Source: Alkalinema sp. CACIAM 70d
Lineage (GTDB): Bacteria > Cyanobacteriota > Cyanobacteriia > Leptolyngbyales > Leptolyngbyaceae
Direction of reading: 5' to 3'
DNA length: 50,183 bases
NCBI GenBank assembly: GCA_002148405.1
Contig: MUGG01000168.1
Location: 1-50,183 of the forward strand
Shown here: positions 8,873-16,121 of the stretch, one piece after another
How positions within the stretch are numbered: position 1 is the first letter of the stretch
Layout: every line of letters starts with the position of its first letter
The notes under the pieces: model-generated
The model's database searches: none
Seen by the model: only the letters and a program-made list of their open reading frames with translations
What the model was told of the DNA's origin: nothing
Translations under genes and position numbers: made by a program

Positions 8873-9445
8873 ATGCTGCGAGTAGTTTTCATTACAACAT
8901 TTCTATTAGGGGGCGGACTGTGGTTAGGAAGTAGATTTTGGCTAAAAAGCATGCAGCAATTGGGAAATCAGCAGGGACAATCTATAGCTGAAGCATGTCA
9001 GACTAAAAATTGCGATCGATCGACTCAAGATTTACAAGATCGTCATCCCAAAGCTGTGAATGCCGTTAACAACCAAAGTTCAAATACTAACCGGACAAAT
9101 CAGGAAATGAACCATCAAACAGATTACTGTGAACTACCAGAGCAGGATCAGGCCAGTTGGGAAAACTGTATTGGCAAGTTGGTCAAAGTGACTGGCAATT
9201 CGCCCAAAGTAGTCATGCAACATGTCCTACGGACTGGAAATCCCCTAGAAAAGTCTCCGTTAAACCAAGGATATATGGATGCTTTGAATTATCAGTTTGT
9301 CCTGCTCTCGAAGGAACCCATCACCTGTCAAGGAGCATTTGAAGTGGAAGGAGTACTAAAGCGGTTTTCCCTCAGCCAAGCGGCTGGAACAAAGGGGGGA
9401 TATTCCAACTACGATATCCATGTGACGCATTTCAAGTGTCTCTAA
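8873..9445 (+). CDS. Membrane-anchored hypothetical protein with a possible OB-like domain
   Basis: A 190-residue protein from the ATG at 8873; a TTG at 8864 in the same frame would add three residues. The N-terminus MLRVVFITTFLLGGGLWLG is a single membrane helix or uncleaved signal anchor. Next comes a polar, Asn/Gln-rich spacer to about residue 80. The C-terminal part carries NCIGKLVKVTGNSPKVVMQH and later ITCQGAFEVEGVLKRF, a pattern of strands like those of small OB-fold domains (K-L-V-x-V-x-G). Cysteines near C84, C97, the ITCQ site and the C-terminal FKCL could form disulfides outside the membrane. I do not recognise the family. It stands alone between a terminator and the oppositely oriented nurA-like gene. 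Confidence 0.6.
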   Translation: MLRVVFITTFLLGGGLWLGSRFWLKSMQQLGNQQGQSIAEACQTKNCDRSTQDLQDRHPKAVNAVNNQSSNTNRTNQEMNHQTDYCELPEQDQASWENCIGKLVKVTGNSPKVVMQHVLRTGNPLEKSPLNQGYMDALNYQFVLLSKEPITCQGAFEVEGVLKRFSLSQAAGTKGGYSNYDIHVTHFKCL

Positions 9446-9474
9446 ATGCCCTTGTCTAGTTTTCTAGCAGATGC

Positions 9475-10674
9475 TTAACGGCGGCGAGCTTTGCTAACCA
9501 TTTTTCGGGACAGGCGTAACTTGAGTGCTTCCTTCTCAGCCCAGTCTTGCAAGATGCGATAGAAGGTTTGTCGATCGCTCGCTTGTACGACTGCCACTTG
9601 GTCTGCGGTTTCAATCACATAGGGATAGCCCCCACCGATCGCCACCTCTGCCCGCACCCAATCAATCACTTGATTGGCTCGGCCCGCTTCGTAGACCCAC
9701 AGCGGCAGTTCTAACCGTGCAGGTAAACTATCCCGATTGGTTTTGAGATAACAGAACGTCACAGTCTGCATCTGCTCCCCGTAGGCTTCCAAAATGCCCG
9801 ATCGCTGGCAAAGAAAAAGAGGTGAGCGATCGCCCCATTGCAAAGGAATCGGTTGACCAGGATGATTAACAGGGTCAATATAGCTCAATAGTTTTGCATC
9901 ATGAATCGCCTTGTTGTCGGGCAAGGGAAACAGGGATTGCAACATGGAAGCTATATCTCGGGCAGTAGTGGTGTCAATAAAAGCAACAACAGGAACTTGA
10001 TAGTGTTCACTAGCTTCCAATAACCGTTTGACACAACTCACATAAACTTGGGTAGTTTCTTCATCAAAGGCTTCGGCAAAGCTAACCACAAAGGAACCAT
10101 CAAAAAAGGCTAGGGCGTTGTCTACGCCTTCGTGTTCTTCAAGATAATCAATAATCCGTTGCGTTTCCATGGCGAACCGTTGCATATTCACCTTGCGATC
10201 GGCCAGTTCACCCAACTTTTCCACCCGCAAATCTTGGGGCGTCATTACATAACATTCAATATCTTTAAAGTATTCCCCTTGTGCCGTATGGAGATTTTCA
10301 AACCAGCCAATTTGGACTAGGGCCACGGGAACAGATAAATCTTTACCGGGATAGATTTGAGATCCATCAACGGCAAAGGTAGAGACATTAGTCAGTTGCT
10401 CCCGTACCCAAGCATTACTTTCTTCGCGATGATTCCAACTCAGGCCAAAGGGGATGATCCAACTGGTGCCAGCGTCTAGGGGCTCTAACGGAAATGCCCC
10501 ACAATGGCGCTTTTTAGACAATCGTTGTTGGAGTTCTGCTGTAGAGAGTTGCATGGCGTCCCGCAACGCCTTTTTATAGAGCTCCAACTGTTTGAAGGTG
10601 GTTTCATCAAACGCGGTGAACTCCGATCGTTTAGCGTTGAGTTGGTTGAGAATTTGGCTGGGCTTGAGTGGCAT
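9475..10674 (-). CDS. nurA: NurA-domain nuclease family protein
   Basis: A 399-residue protein with the NurA signature acidic motifs: FAVDGSQIYPG with D103, and ALAFFDGSFVVSFA with D192. A further conserved stretch, VVAFIDTTTARDIASML, lies near 228-244, and there is a basic C-terminus. NurA family enzymes are 5'-3' exonucleases/endonucleases of the RNase H-like fold that in archaea act with the helicase HerA in DNA end resection. In cyanobacteria the family is common and usually annotated as a DNA double-strand break repair nuclease without direct proof. No herA lies in this window. The start ATG at 10674 gives MPLKPSQ and a normal length. The gene is separated by about 200 bases from the pentapeptide gene upstream and is likely monocistronic. 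Confidence 0.85.
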   Translation of the reverse strand: MPLKPSQILNQLNAKRSEFTAFDETTFKQLELYKKALRDAMQLSTAELQQRLSKKRHCGAFPLEPLDAGTSWIIPFGLSWNHREESNAWVREQLTNVSTFAVDGSQIYPGKDLSVPVALVQIGWFENLHTAQGEYFKDIECYVMTPQDLRVEKLGELADRKVNMQRFAMETQRIIDYLEEHEGVDNALAFFDGSFVVSFAEAFDEETTQVYVSCVKRLLEASEHYQVPVVAFIDTTTARDIASMLQSLFPLPDNKAIHDAKLLSYIDPVNHPGQPIPLQWGDRSPLFLCQRSGILEAYGEQMQTVTFCYLKTNRDSLPARLELPLWVYEAGRANQVIDWVRAEVAIGGGYPYVIETADQVAVVQASDRQTFYRILQDWAEKEALKLRLSRKMVSKARRR

Positions 10675-10878
10675 AGTCCTAAAATTCGAATCTCCTATGA
10701 CTCACCATACCCCTGAATCTACTAGAGTTCAAGTGTATTATTATAAGCCGCACTTTAGGCAAATTTAAAAGCGTTGACGACGATGGTCGATCGTTGAATC
10801 AGGGCGATCTCTAAAACCTTACAGACCCAACGGTTGAAGGAATTTTTCAAGCAACCTTTGCCACCTGTACAATCAGCC

Positions 10879-12078
10879 CTAGCGCCCCAAACGATTCGGA
10901 ATCCCCTCACAGCCCCCCGGCACCGTCGCCCGCGTCTGGGAGCCGCCCCAAGAACACACATAAACCCGCTGCTCCTCCGACATATCCTCCACATTCGTAA
11001 AATCAGCATTCTCCACCACAGCCCCCGTTTGCGCCCCCGTCTTATAATCCGGCGGTTCCGTGCGGCTGCGCGGCGTCGCCGTTTCCAGCTTGCCGTAGAA
11101 CAACCGCGCGCTATTAATATCCGCCGCTTCTAAATTCGCACCTACCAAAATCGTCCGCGCCAAATTCGCCTTCACCAGCTCGCAATTGCGCAAATCCGCC
11201 CGAATCAAATTGGCATCACTCAAATCCACCCAGCGCAAATCCGTATTTGCCAAATTCGCCCCCGCCAACATCACCCCCAAATCAATCACCCGCACCCCAT
11301 GCAGCCGATCCTCTGCATAGCCGCCCTGCCCATCCAAAATCGGACGCCCCAACCGCTGATCCCGCTTCAACGGCGACAGCAACCGCGCCCGTGACAAAAA
11401 CCGCAAAATCTTCGCCTTCCCCAACGCATCCACACTGCTGAAAATCGACGCCGTACGCCCCTCCGCGATCGCCCGTTCCTGGGGCCAATCCTCCAGCAAC
11501 CCCTCTTCATCCAACACCAAATCCGAAATGCCTTGGAAATAGGTATCGATCGTTTGTTGCTGCGTAATGTTATTTTGCTGAATCGTCAGATCCTTCGAAA
11601 TCACATACTGCCGCCAAGCGATATACACCGCCAACACCGCAATCAAAATTTGCCCCAACGCCCCAAACACTTCTCCCAACGCCCCGATCGCATCCCAGTT
11701 CGCATCCGCCAACTGCTCCGACAACCACCGACTCGCCCCAATCACACTCAACAAACCCAACAGGCCCAAACCCAACCCAAAGGATGCTAAAAGAATCGCG
11801 CCATCCTTCGTCGTAAACAGATCCTCCACTGCTGGCTGAATCGTCGGATAAAAAACTTGTAACGATAATCCCAACGCTACCAATGATCCAATCAGAAGTA
11901 GCCAAGTATTTCCTAGAAAAAATCCAGTTAAAATAATCGCGATCGCAATGAGCGTTAGCGCAGCAGCAGCATTCACCTTAGGCCCAGAGTCCACCGATCG
12001 GGAGACAGGAACGATCGACTGAGATGCCGTGGACGTTTCCAAATTCGGCTTAGCGGGAGGTTTAGGATCAACAGTCAT
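10879..12078 (-). CDS. Membrane protein with C-terminal pentapeptide repeats
   Basis: A 399-residue protein. After a Pro/Ser-rich cytosolic N-terminus (about 1-35) come hydrophobic segments: AAAALTLIAIAIILTGFFLG, then LLLIGSLVALGLSLQVF, then ILLASFGLGLGLLGLLSVIG, and finally FGALGQILIAVLAVYIAW near 140-160. A polar region follows with QYVISKDLTIQQNNITQQQ. The C-terminal part (about 270-330) is a short run of pentapeptide repeats, A(D/N)Lxx, in strings such as LAGANLANTDLRWVDLSDAN and ADLRNCELVKANLARTILV, which fold as a right-handed beta-helix. The helix has only about 10-12 units. The domain order (membrane part, then pentapeptides with LARARLLSPLKRD before them) is common in cyanobacteria, function unknown. 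The tail has C residues (VYVCSWGG, PGGCEG). Confidence 0.8.
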   Translation of the reverse strand: MTVDPKPPAKPNLETSTASQSIVPVSRSVDSGPKVNAAAALTLIAIAIILTGFFLGNTWLLLIGSLVALGLSLQVFYPTIQPAVEDLFTTKDGAILLASFGLGLGLLGLLSVIGASRWLSEQLADANWDAIGALGEVFGALGQILIAVLAVYIAWRQYVISKDLTIQQNNITQQQTIDTYFQGISDLVLDEEGLLEDWPQERAIAEGRTASIFSSVDALGKAKILRFLSRARLLSPLKRDQRLGRPILDGQGGYAEDRLHGVRVIDLGVMLAGANLANTDLRWVDLSDANLIRADLRNCELVKANLARTILVGANLEAADINSARLFYGKLETATPRSRTEPPDYKTGAQTGAVVENADFTNVEDMSEEQRVYVCSWGGSQTRATVPGGCEGIPNRLGR

Positions 12079-12320
12079 ACCAACAAGAATGACGAACTAG
12101 CAGGTCAAACAGGCTAGACCTATGGTACCCCAAGCCTCCCAAGTTGAGCCGAATTACCCCCCTTCCTGCCTTCAACCCGCCTATGCTCCTACCCGTCCAC
12201 CTCAATCAATCACAGATTCGAGTGGCCAAGTCGCCCCATTTCTGGTACCTTAGCCCATGGCCTGACCAATGGCTCAACCCTCCGGTCTGCTTGCGCTCTT
12301 TACCCCCAATGCCCCACCCT

Positions 12321-12698
12321 ATGGAACCGAGCACTGACTTCCTCACCGTTGAAGAATGCGCCCTCGTGGATGCCGCTCTGTTGACCTCACGGGACAAATT
12401 CACCACCCGCGTCGCCATCTACGCCCTACGATCGCTTAAGCAAATCGCCAACACCAAAACCTGCACGATCGCCGAACTCTCTCCCCAGGACATTGCCCAC
12501 TGGATTGCCGCCGACCCCAGTTTGCAATCCAACGTGGACAGCAATTTCAAAACCTTCTTTACCCAACTCGTGCTCTCTTCCCTCAAACCCCTCAACCAAG
12601 CCGCAGAATCCATTCCCGTTTCATTAGAAAACCTGTCGATCGAACAGCTAATCCACTGGTTCGAGCAACAAGCCAAACAAAAGTTGGAAAGTAACTAA
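12321..12698 (+). CDS. Conserved cyanobacterial hypothetical protein
   Basis: The frame is open from 12144, but the first 55-60 residues encoded there are Pro-rich and unlike a conserved protein. The methionines at 12309 and 12321 fit better; I use 12321 (MEPSTDFLTVEECALVDAAL), giving 125 residues. The protein is mostly helical, with a basic patch at DKFTTRVAIYALRSLKQIA, and ends in a helix IEQLIHWFEQQAKQKLESN. I believe it belongs to a small protein family conserved in cyanobacteria with no known function. It has no membrane segment or metal motif. The stop codon sits inside a TAAC tandem repeat. Confidence 0.6.
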   Translation: MEPSTDFLTVEECALVDAALLTSRDKFTTRVAIYALRSLKQIANTKTCTIAELSPQDIAHWIAADPSLQSNVDSNFKTFFTQLVLSSLKPLNQAAESIPVSLENLSIEQLIHWFEQQAKQKLESN

Positions 12699-12710
12699 CT
12701 AACTAACTAA
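12692..12710 (+). repeat. TAAC tandem repeat at a stop codon
   Basis: Nearly five copies of TAAC in a row overlap the stop codon of the preceding gene. The repeat supplies stop codons in more than one frame, so slippage here would not extend the protein. It lies at the left side of the defence island. Confidence 0.8.
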
Positions 12711-12802
12711 ACAATTGATCACAATAGGGCTGTAGGTTGAATTGACAATGAGAGTAGGTTTAGGCGCGATCACTCTAGTAACCAGGTTTACTCTGGAGGT
12801 GT

Positions 12803-12940
12803 ATGACTGCCACGGTAGCGACAGCTTCGAAAAGTTCAGGCTCTGCTGATAATTTCGTCGAACGTACTGAGCACGGTGTGATGATTAATCAGTTACGCGA
12901 ACTGTTTCTATGTTTAATTGCTCCACGACCGCTTCGTTGA
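12803..12940 (+). pseudogene. 45-codon open frame with good ribosome site; possible truncated gene at the island edge
   Basis: A TGGAGGT ribosome-binding site at 12794-12800 is followed at ideal spacing by an ATG and 45 codons (MTATVATASKSSGSADNFVE... then ERTEHGVMINQLREL). The frame runs into, and stops within, the 3' end of the oppositely oriented methyltransferase-like gene (stop at 12938). The beginning reads like the true N-terminus of a larger soluble protein, while the last 10-12 residues (LFLCLIAPRPLR) lie over the neighbouring gene. This fits a gene cut short when the island formed, though a genuine small protein is possible. I do not recognise the family. Confidence 0.35.
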
Positions 12941-14970
12941 CGTTGAGCAGATTTCAGCAACTTTACCCGATAGGGATCAGCATCCTTGCACCACACTACT
13001 CGATGTCCTTTCAACTCGGCGCAATGTTCCTCTAGACATGATCGCCATCCTTGTTGATCGCTAATTCGCTTCCAATTATCTAACAGGCCCCAATCCTCTT
13101 CCTGGCGACTCAATTTAGCGAACTTCTCGTAATGGGGATACTCAGGTGTAACCAGTAAATCCTTCTGATGTAACACAGGTGGGTTTTCATTCGGATCATG
13201 GTCGCGATAGTGAACATGCAAGTCTCGTAAATCAATTTGCATACTGGTGTACAGGGCTGGGTGGGGATCAGCATCAAAGTCTGGATAAACCAAGTAGGTG
13301 ATTTTAGGCTTGCGGCAGTGGAATTTGATTACGTTGGCTTCTTCAGGGCGACCAATCGTGCGGGAGGCACAGCCTTCGTAGAGACGGAGGAGCGGATCGA
13401 GGGCTTCGATCGCGGACACATGCACCCAAAGCGAATTTGCCAGCTTTTTCCCGATCGTGCTGCTCTTGCACCGTTCCTCGACAACCTCCAGATTACCCAA
13501 AGTCATCAGCATCAGATCTGCCGCTGCACAGGCTTGCTGGTAGCCCCCAAACAAACTCTTGATGTCATTCTGAACCACAGGCGTCAAATCTCGCAGCTTA
13601 GGACGACGCCCAAAATGGCTTAACGCCAGATAAACCAACAGGTCTTGCCGACGACGATCGCTAATCGCATCCCATTCCTGTGGATTTGTCGCTTGCAGAA
13701 CGATCTGAAATGCTCGTCGCAGATTGCCAAACTCGGCGCTGAGTGTTTCTGTCTCAGGCAGTTCCTCCAAGGTAGGCAGCCGTCCCCGCTCCGTAAAGAA
13801 CGCCATCAACGGCGTGAGCAATTCCCTGTAGTCTTCAAACCGCTTATTCGCTAGTTGAACCTTTGGAACACTGACCCGCGATCGAAACCGAGATGCCCGA
13901 AAACTCTGTGCCTGTGCTTCATCCCGGAACACAAAATAAATGCCGAGCGAGATCGGAACAGCATCGACTCCCAGCACCTGATCAATGTACAGCTTGAGTT
14001 CTTCTTGGTCGTAATACTTCTGAAACGTATTACGGCTCGTGATGACACCATCTCCAAAAGCAATTTGGCTATTTCCTTGAGCAATTAAGACTTGTGCCGC
14101 CACAATTAAAACTTTCCGGGTGAGCGCCCAAGCTTGAATGAGTGCCTCTCGCCGCTCCGTTTGAGATTCAATCACATTGATGATGTACCCCAAGTTAACG
14201 ACATCTGCCTCTGCTAACTTGGTATCGGGGCGATAATACGGGTCCCAGCCCAAACTGTCGTAGCCCAGCTTGGCAATACGCTCCATATCGCCACCTTGCC
14301 CACACCCATAATCGAAAAAGGTCGTTCCGATTGAGAAAAGACCGGCTTCTAATGCAAGACGGACAGGCTTAGAAAAGTCGTTGCGACTGATTGCAGCTTT
14401 ATGTCGATCTATTTTAATTTGAGAACTTTTTGAAATAAGAAGAGATCGATGGATCAGAGTATGGCCTTGAAAGGCAACCTTGAATTGGGCAAGCCGTTCT
14501 TCCCAGACTAAACGAGTCCCGATCGTCCGTGGATTATCCAATAGCCCCAGAGCTTCTTCTTGGCGAGTCAGGGCAGCAAATTGCTGGTAGTGGGGATAAT
14601 TGCTTGCGACAAAGGTTTCCTTGCGATGAAGGATGAAGGGATTGTCTGTATTGCCGTAATCTCGATGGTTCACCTCACGGCTTTGCAGGTTCACCTGAAT
14701 GCTGCACTGAAGAGCGGGATGAGGGTTGTCATCGAAGTCTGGATAAAGAAGGTAGGAGATACTCGGCTTCTTCAGGCTAAACTTGACCAGCGTGATACCT
14801 GCTGGATAGGACGCCATTTGCCTCGCTTCGCTTTCGTAATCTTGAAGGAGAGAATCTAATGCTGGCAAGGCTGAAACATGAACGTATAGGGCATCAGGTA
14901 AGAGCTTCCCTACCTTGCTTCGTTGGCAGGTAATGGCGATCGCATCAAAGTCATCCAGGCTACAAAACAT
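12889..14970 (-). CDS. DNA phosphorothioation-associated putative methyltransferase with duplicated flanking domain
   Basis: About 693 residues from the ATG at 14970; a TTG at 14976 is an alternative. The middle (about 175-470) matches the phosphorothioation-associated putative methyltransferase family (TIGR04096): HRSLLISKSSQIKIDRHKAA, the SAM motif FDYGCGQGGD at about 220-230, then GWDPYYRP and a C-terminal half with FFTERGRLPTLEELPE. Unusually, a domain of about 150 residues occurs twice, once before and once after this core. Both copies share VGKLLPDALYVHVSALPALD / IGKKLANSLWVHVSAIEALD, YLLYPDFDDNPHPAL / YLVYPDFDADPHPAL, YPHYQQFAALTRQEE / YPHYEKFAKLSRQEE and GLLDN. It is divergent from the DUF4007-A operon and shares its upstream region. 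Methyl transfer has not been shown for this family; the context ties it to sulfur modification of DNA. Confidence 0.85.
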   Translation of the reverse strand: MFCSLDDFDAIAITCQRSKVGKLLPDALYVHVSALPALDSLLQDYESEARQMASYPAGITLVKFSLKKPSISYLLYPDFDDNPHPALQCSIQVNLQSREVNHRDYGNTDNPFILHRKETFVASNYPHYQQFAALTRQEEALGLLDNPRTIGTRLVWEERLAQFKVAFQGHTLIHRSLLISKSSQIKIDRHKAAISRNDFSKPVRLALEAGLFSIGTTFFDYGCGQGGDMERIAKLGYDSLGWDPYYRPDTKLAEADVVNLGYIINVIESQTERREALIQAWALTRKVLIVAAQVLIAQGNSQIAFGDGVITSRNTFQKYYDQEELKLYIDQVLGVDAVPISLGIYFVFRDEAQAQSFRASRFRSRVSVPKVQLANKRFEDYRELLTPLMAFFTERGRLPTLEELPETETLSAEFGNLRRAFQIVLQATNPQEWDAISDRRRQDLLVYLALSHFGRRPKLRDLTPVVQNDIKSLFGGYQQACAAADLMLMTLGNLEVVEERCKSSTIGKKLANSLWVHVSAIEALDPLLRLYEGCASRTIGRPEEANVIKFHCRKPKITYLVYPDFDADPHPALYTSMQIDLRDLHVHYRDHDPNENPPVLHQKDLLVTPEYPHYEKFAKLSRQEEDWGLLDNWKRISDQQGWRSCLEEHCAELKGHRVVWCKDADPYRVKLLKSAQRQRSGRGAIKHRNSSRN

Positions 14971-15048
14971 CTGCAAAAGACTTCATTGGCCTAAGTCGCA
15001 ACTGGAACCCATTATCCTACTACCCTCAAACGGTTGATCACTTTGTGC

Positions 15049-15115
15049 GTGTGATTATTTTGTGTGATTCTCATGTGTTTAAGGTTAATTAAGCCCCCCA
15101 CTCCACATTTGGAGT
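15049..15115. promoter_or_regulatory. Divergent control region with direct repeat and hairpin-type palindrome
   Basis: Between the methyltransferase-like gene and DUF4007-A there are two copies of GTGTGATT (15049-15056 and 15062-15069), 13 bases apart, followed by a related ATGTGTTT. There is also an inverted repeat ACTCCA-CATT-TGGAGT at 15100-15115. Spacing slightly over one helical turn and the shared position between divergent genes suggest operator sites, but no regulator gene is seen beside them and no promoter core is clear. Confidence 0.35.
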
Positions 15116-15197
15116 AGCATAATAAACGCACACTATGGCTAGAGCTTTCCCGTACGCTCTGAATCGTAGAGAATAAATATATTCGTTCTGAGAAAGT

Positions 15198-16121
15198 ATG
15201 ACGGTAGAGCAAGCGAATCGCAATAAAGATACCGGTGGCAACCCTAGAGCTACCATCTTTGCTCGTCATGAAACGTTTCATCCCCGCTTTGGTTGGTTGA
15301 AGAAAGGGTTCGATCGGGCCTCTACCGACTCAGAGATTTTCTTGAGGGAGGATGCCCCGGTTCGGCTTGGTGTGGGAAAGAATATGGTGCGCTCCATTCG
15401 GTACTGGTGTTCTGCTTTTAAGCTACTGAAAGATGATCAGCCTACAGAATTTGGTCAGCAGCTTTTAGGTCAAGATGGTTGGGATCCTTATCTAGAAGAT
15501 CCTGCCTCCCTTTGGCTACTGCACTGGAAACTGCTAGAAGCTCCTAACGTGGCGACTGCTTGGGACGTTGCCTTCAACTATTTTCGTCAAGTCGAGTTTA
15601 CGACGGAAGATTTGTTCTACCAGCTTTGTGAATACCGAGATCGGGTTGCTCCCCGGATTTCGGAGTCCTCGCTAAAAAAGGACGTGAGTTGCATCTTGCG
15701 GATGTATGCCGTACAGCCCAGTGCTAAGGCTCAAGTCGGCGAAGATTCCTTAGATTGCCCCTTTGCGGAACTGGGGTTAATTCATACCGCTGGAGATTCT
15801 CGGCACTATATGTTTCGGGTTGGGCAGAAACCAAGCTTGCCGCCAGAAATTGTAGTCTACGCTTGCTTACAGCATCATGCGCAAACCGGTAGCCCCGCCA
15901 AAACGATTCCGATTGGGAATTTACTCTACGACCTTGGTAGCCCAGGACTTGTGTTTAAGCTGACCGAGGGTGCCATCTGCGACGCGATCGAGGTGATGGT
16001 TCGACGATGGGATCAAATCCGGCTCTCGGATGCTGCCGGAAAGCTGCAATTTTCCTTTGAAGGGGAGCCACTGAGCCTAGCAGCAGTTATCTTAGACGGG
16101 TATTATCGGATGGGACGGTGA
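15198..16121 (+). CDS. DUF4007 family protein A (SspB-like)
   Basis: A 307-residue protein, start ATG 15198 after a GAGAAAG ribosome site. DUF4007 features: an N-terminal F-x-x-HETFHPRFGWLKKGFD segment, then RLGVGKNMVRSIRYWCSAF, and the DPYLEDPASLWLLHW motif near 110-125, followed by helices and a C-terminal winged-helix-like part (LSDAAGKLQFSFEG). Members occur beside PAPS-reductase-like enzymes in DNA phosphorothioation loci; SspB, the strand-nicking component of the Ssp system, is to my recollection of this family. The gene overlaps the next ATPase by 4 bases (GTGA), implying translational coupling. A second, diverged DUF4007 protein lies at 21815. No HNH or PD-(D/E)XK motif is obvious by eye. 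Nicking is an inference from SspB. Confidence 0.85.
   Translation: MTVEQANRNKDTGGNPRATIFARHETFHPRFGWLKKGFDRASTDSEIFLREDAPVRLGVGKNMVRSIRYWCSAFKLLKDDQPTEFGQQLLGQDGWDPYLEDPASLWLLHWKLLEAPNVATAWDVAFNYFRQVEFTTEDLFYQLCEYRDRVAPRISESSLKKDVSCILRMYAVQPSAKAQVGEDSLDCPFAELGLIHTAGDSRHYMFRVGQKPSLPPEIVVYACLQHHAQTGSPAKTIPIGNLLYDLGSPGLVFKLTEGAICDAIEVMVRRWDQIRLSDAAGKLQFSFEGEPLSLAAVILDGYYRMGR

Noticed and set aside
11570..11905. Minus-strand frame inside the pentapeptide-repeat gene, and its plus-strand mirror 11533-11790
   Set aside because: Out of frame with the clear membrane and pentapeptide protein; no independent features.
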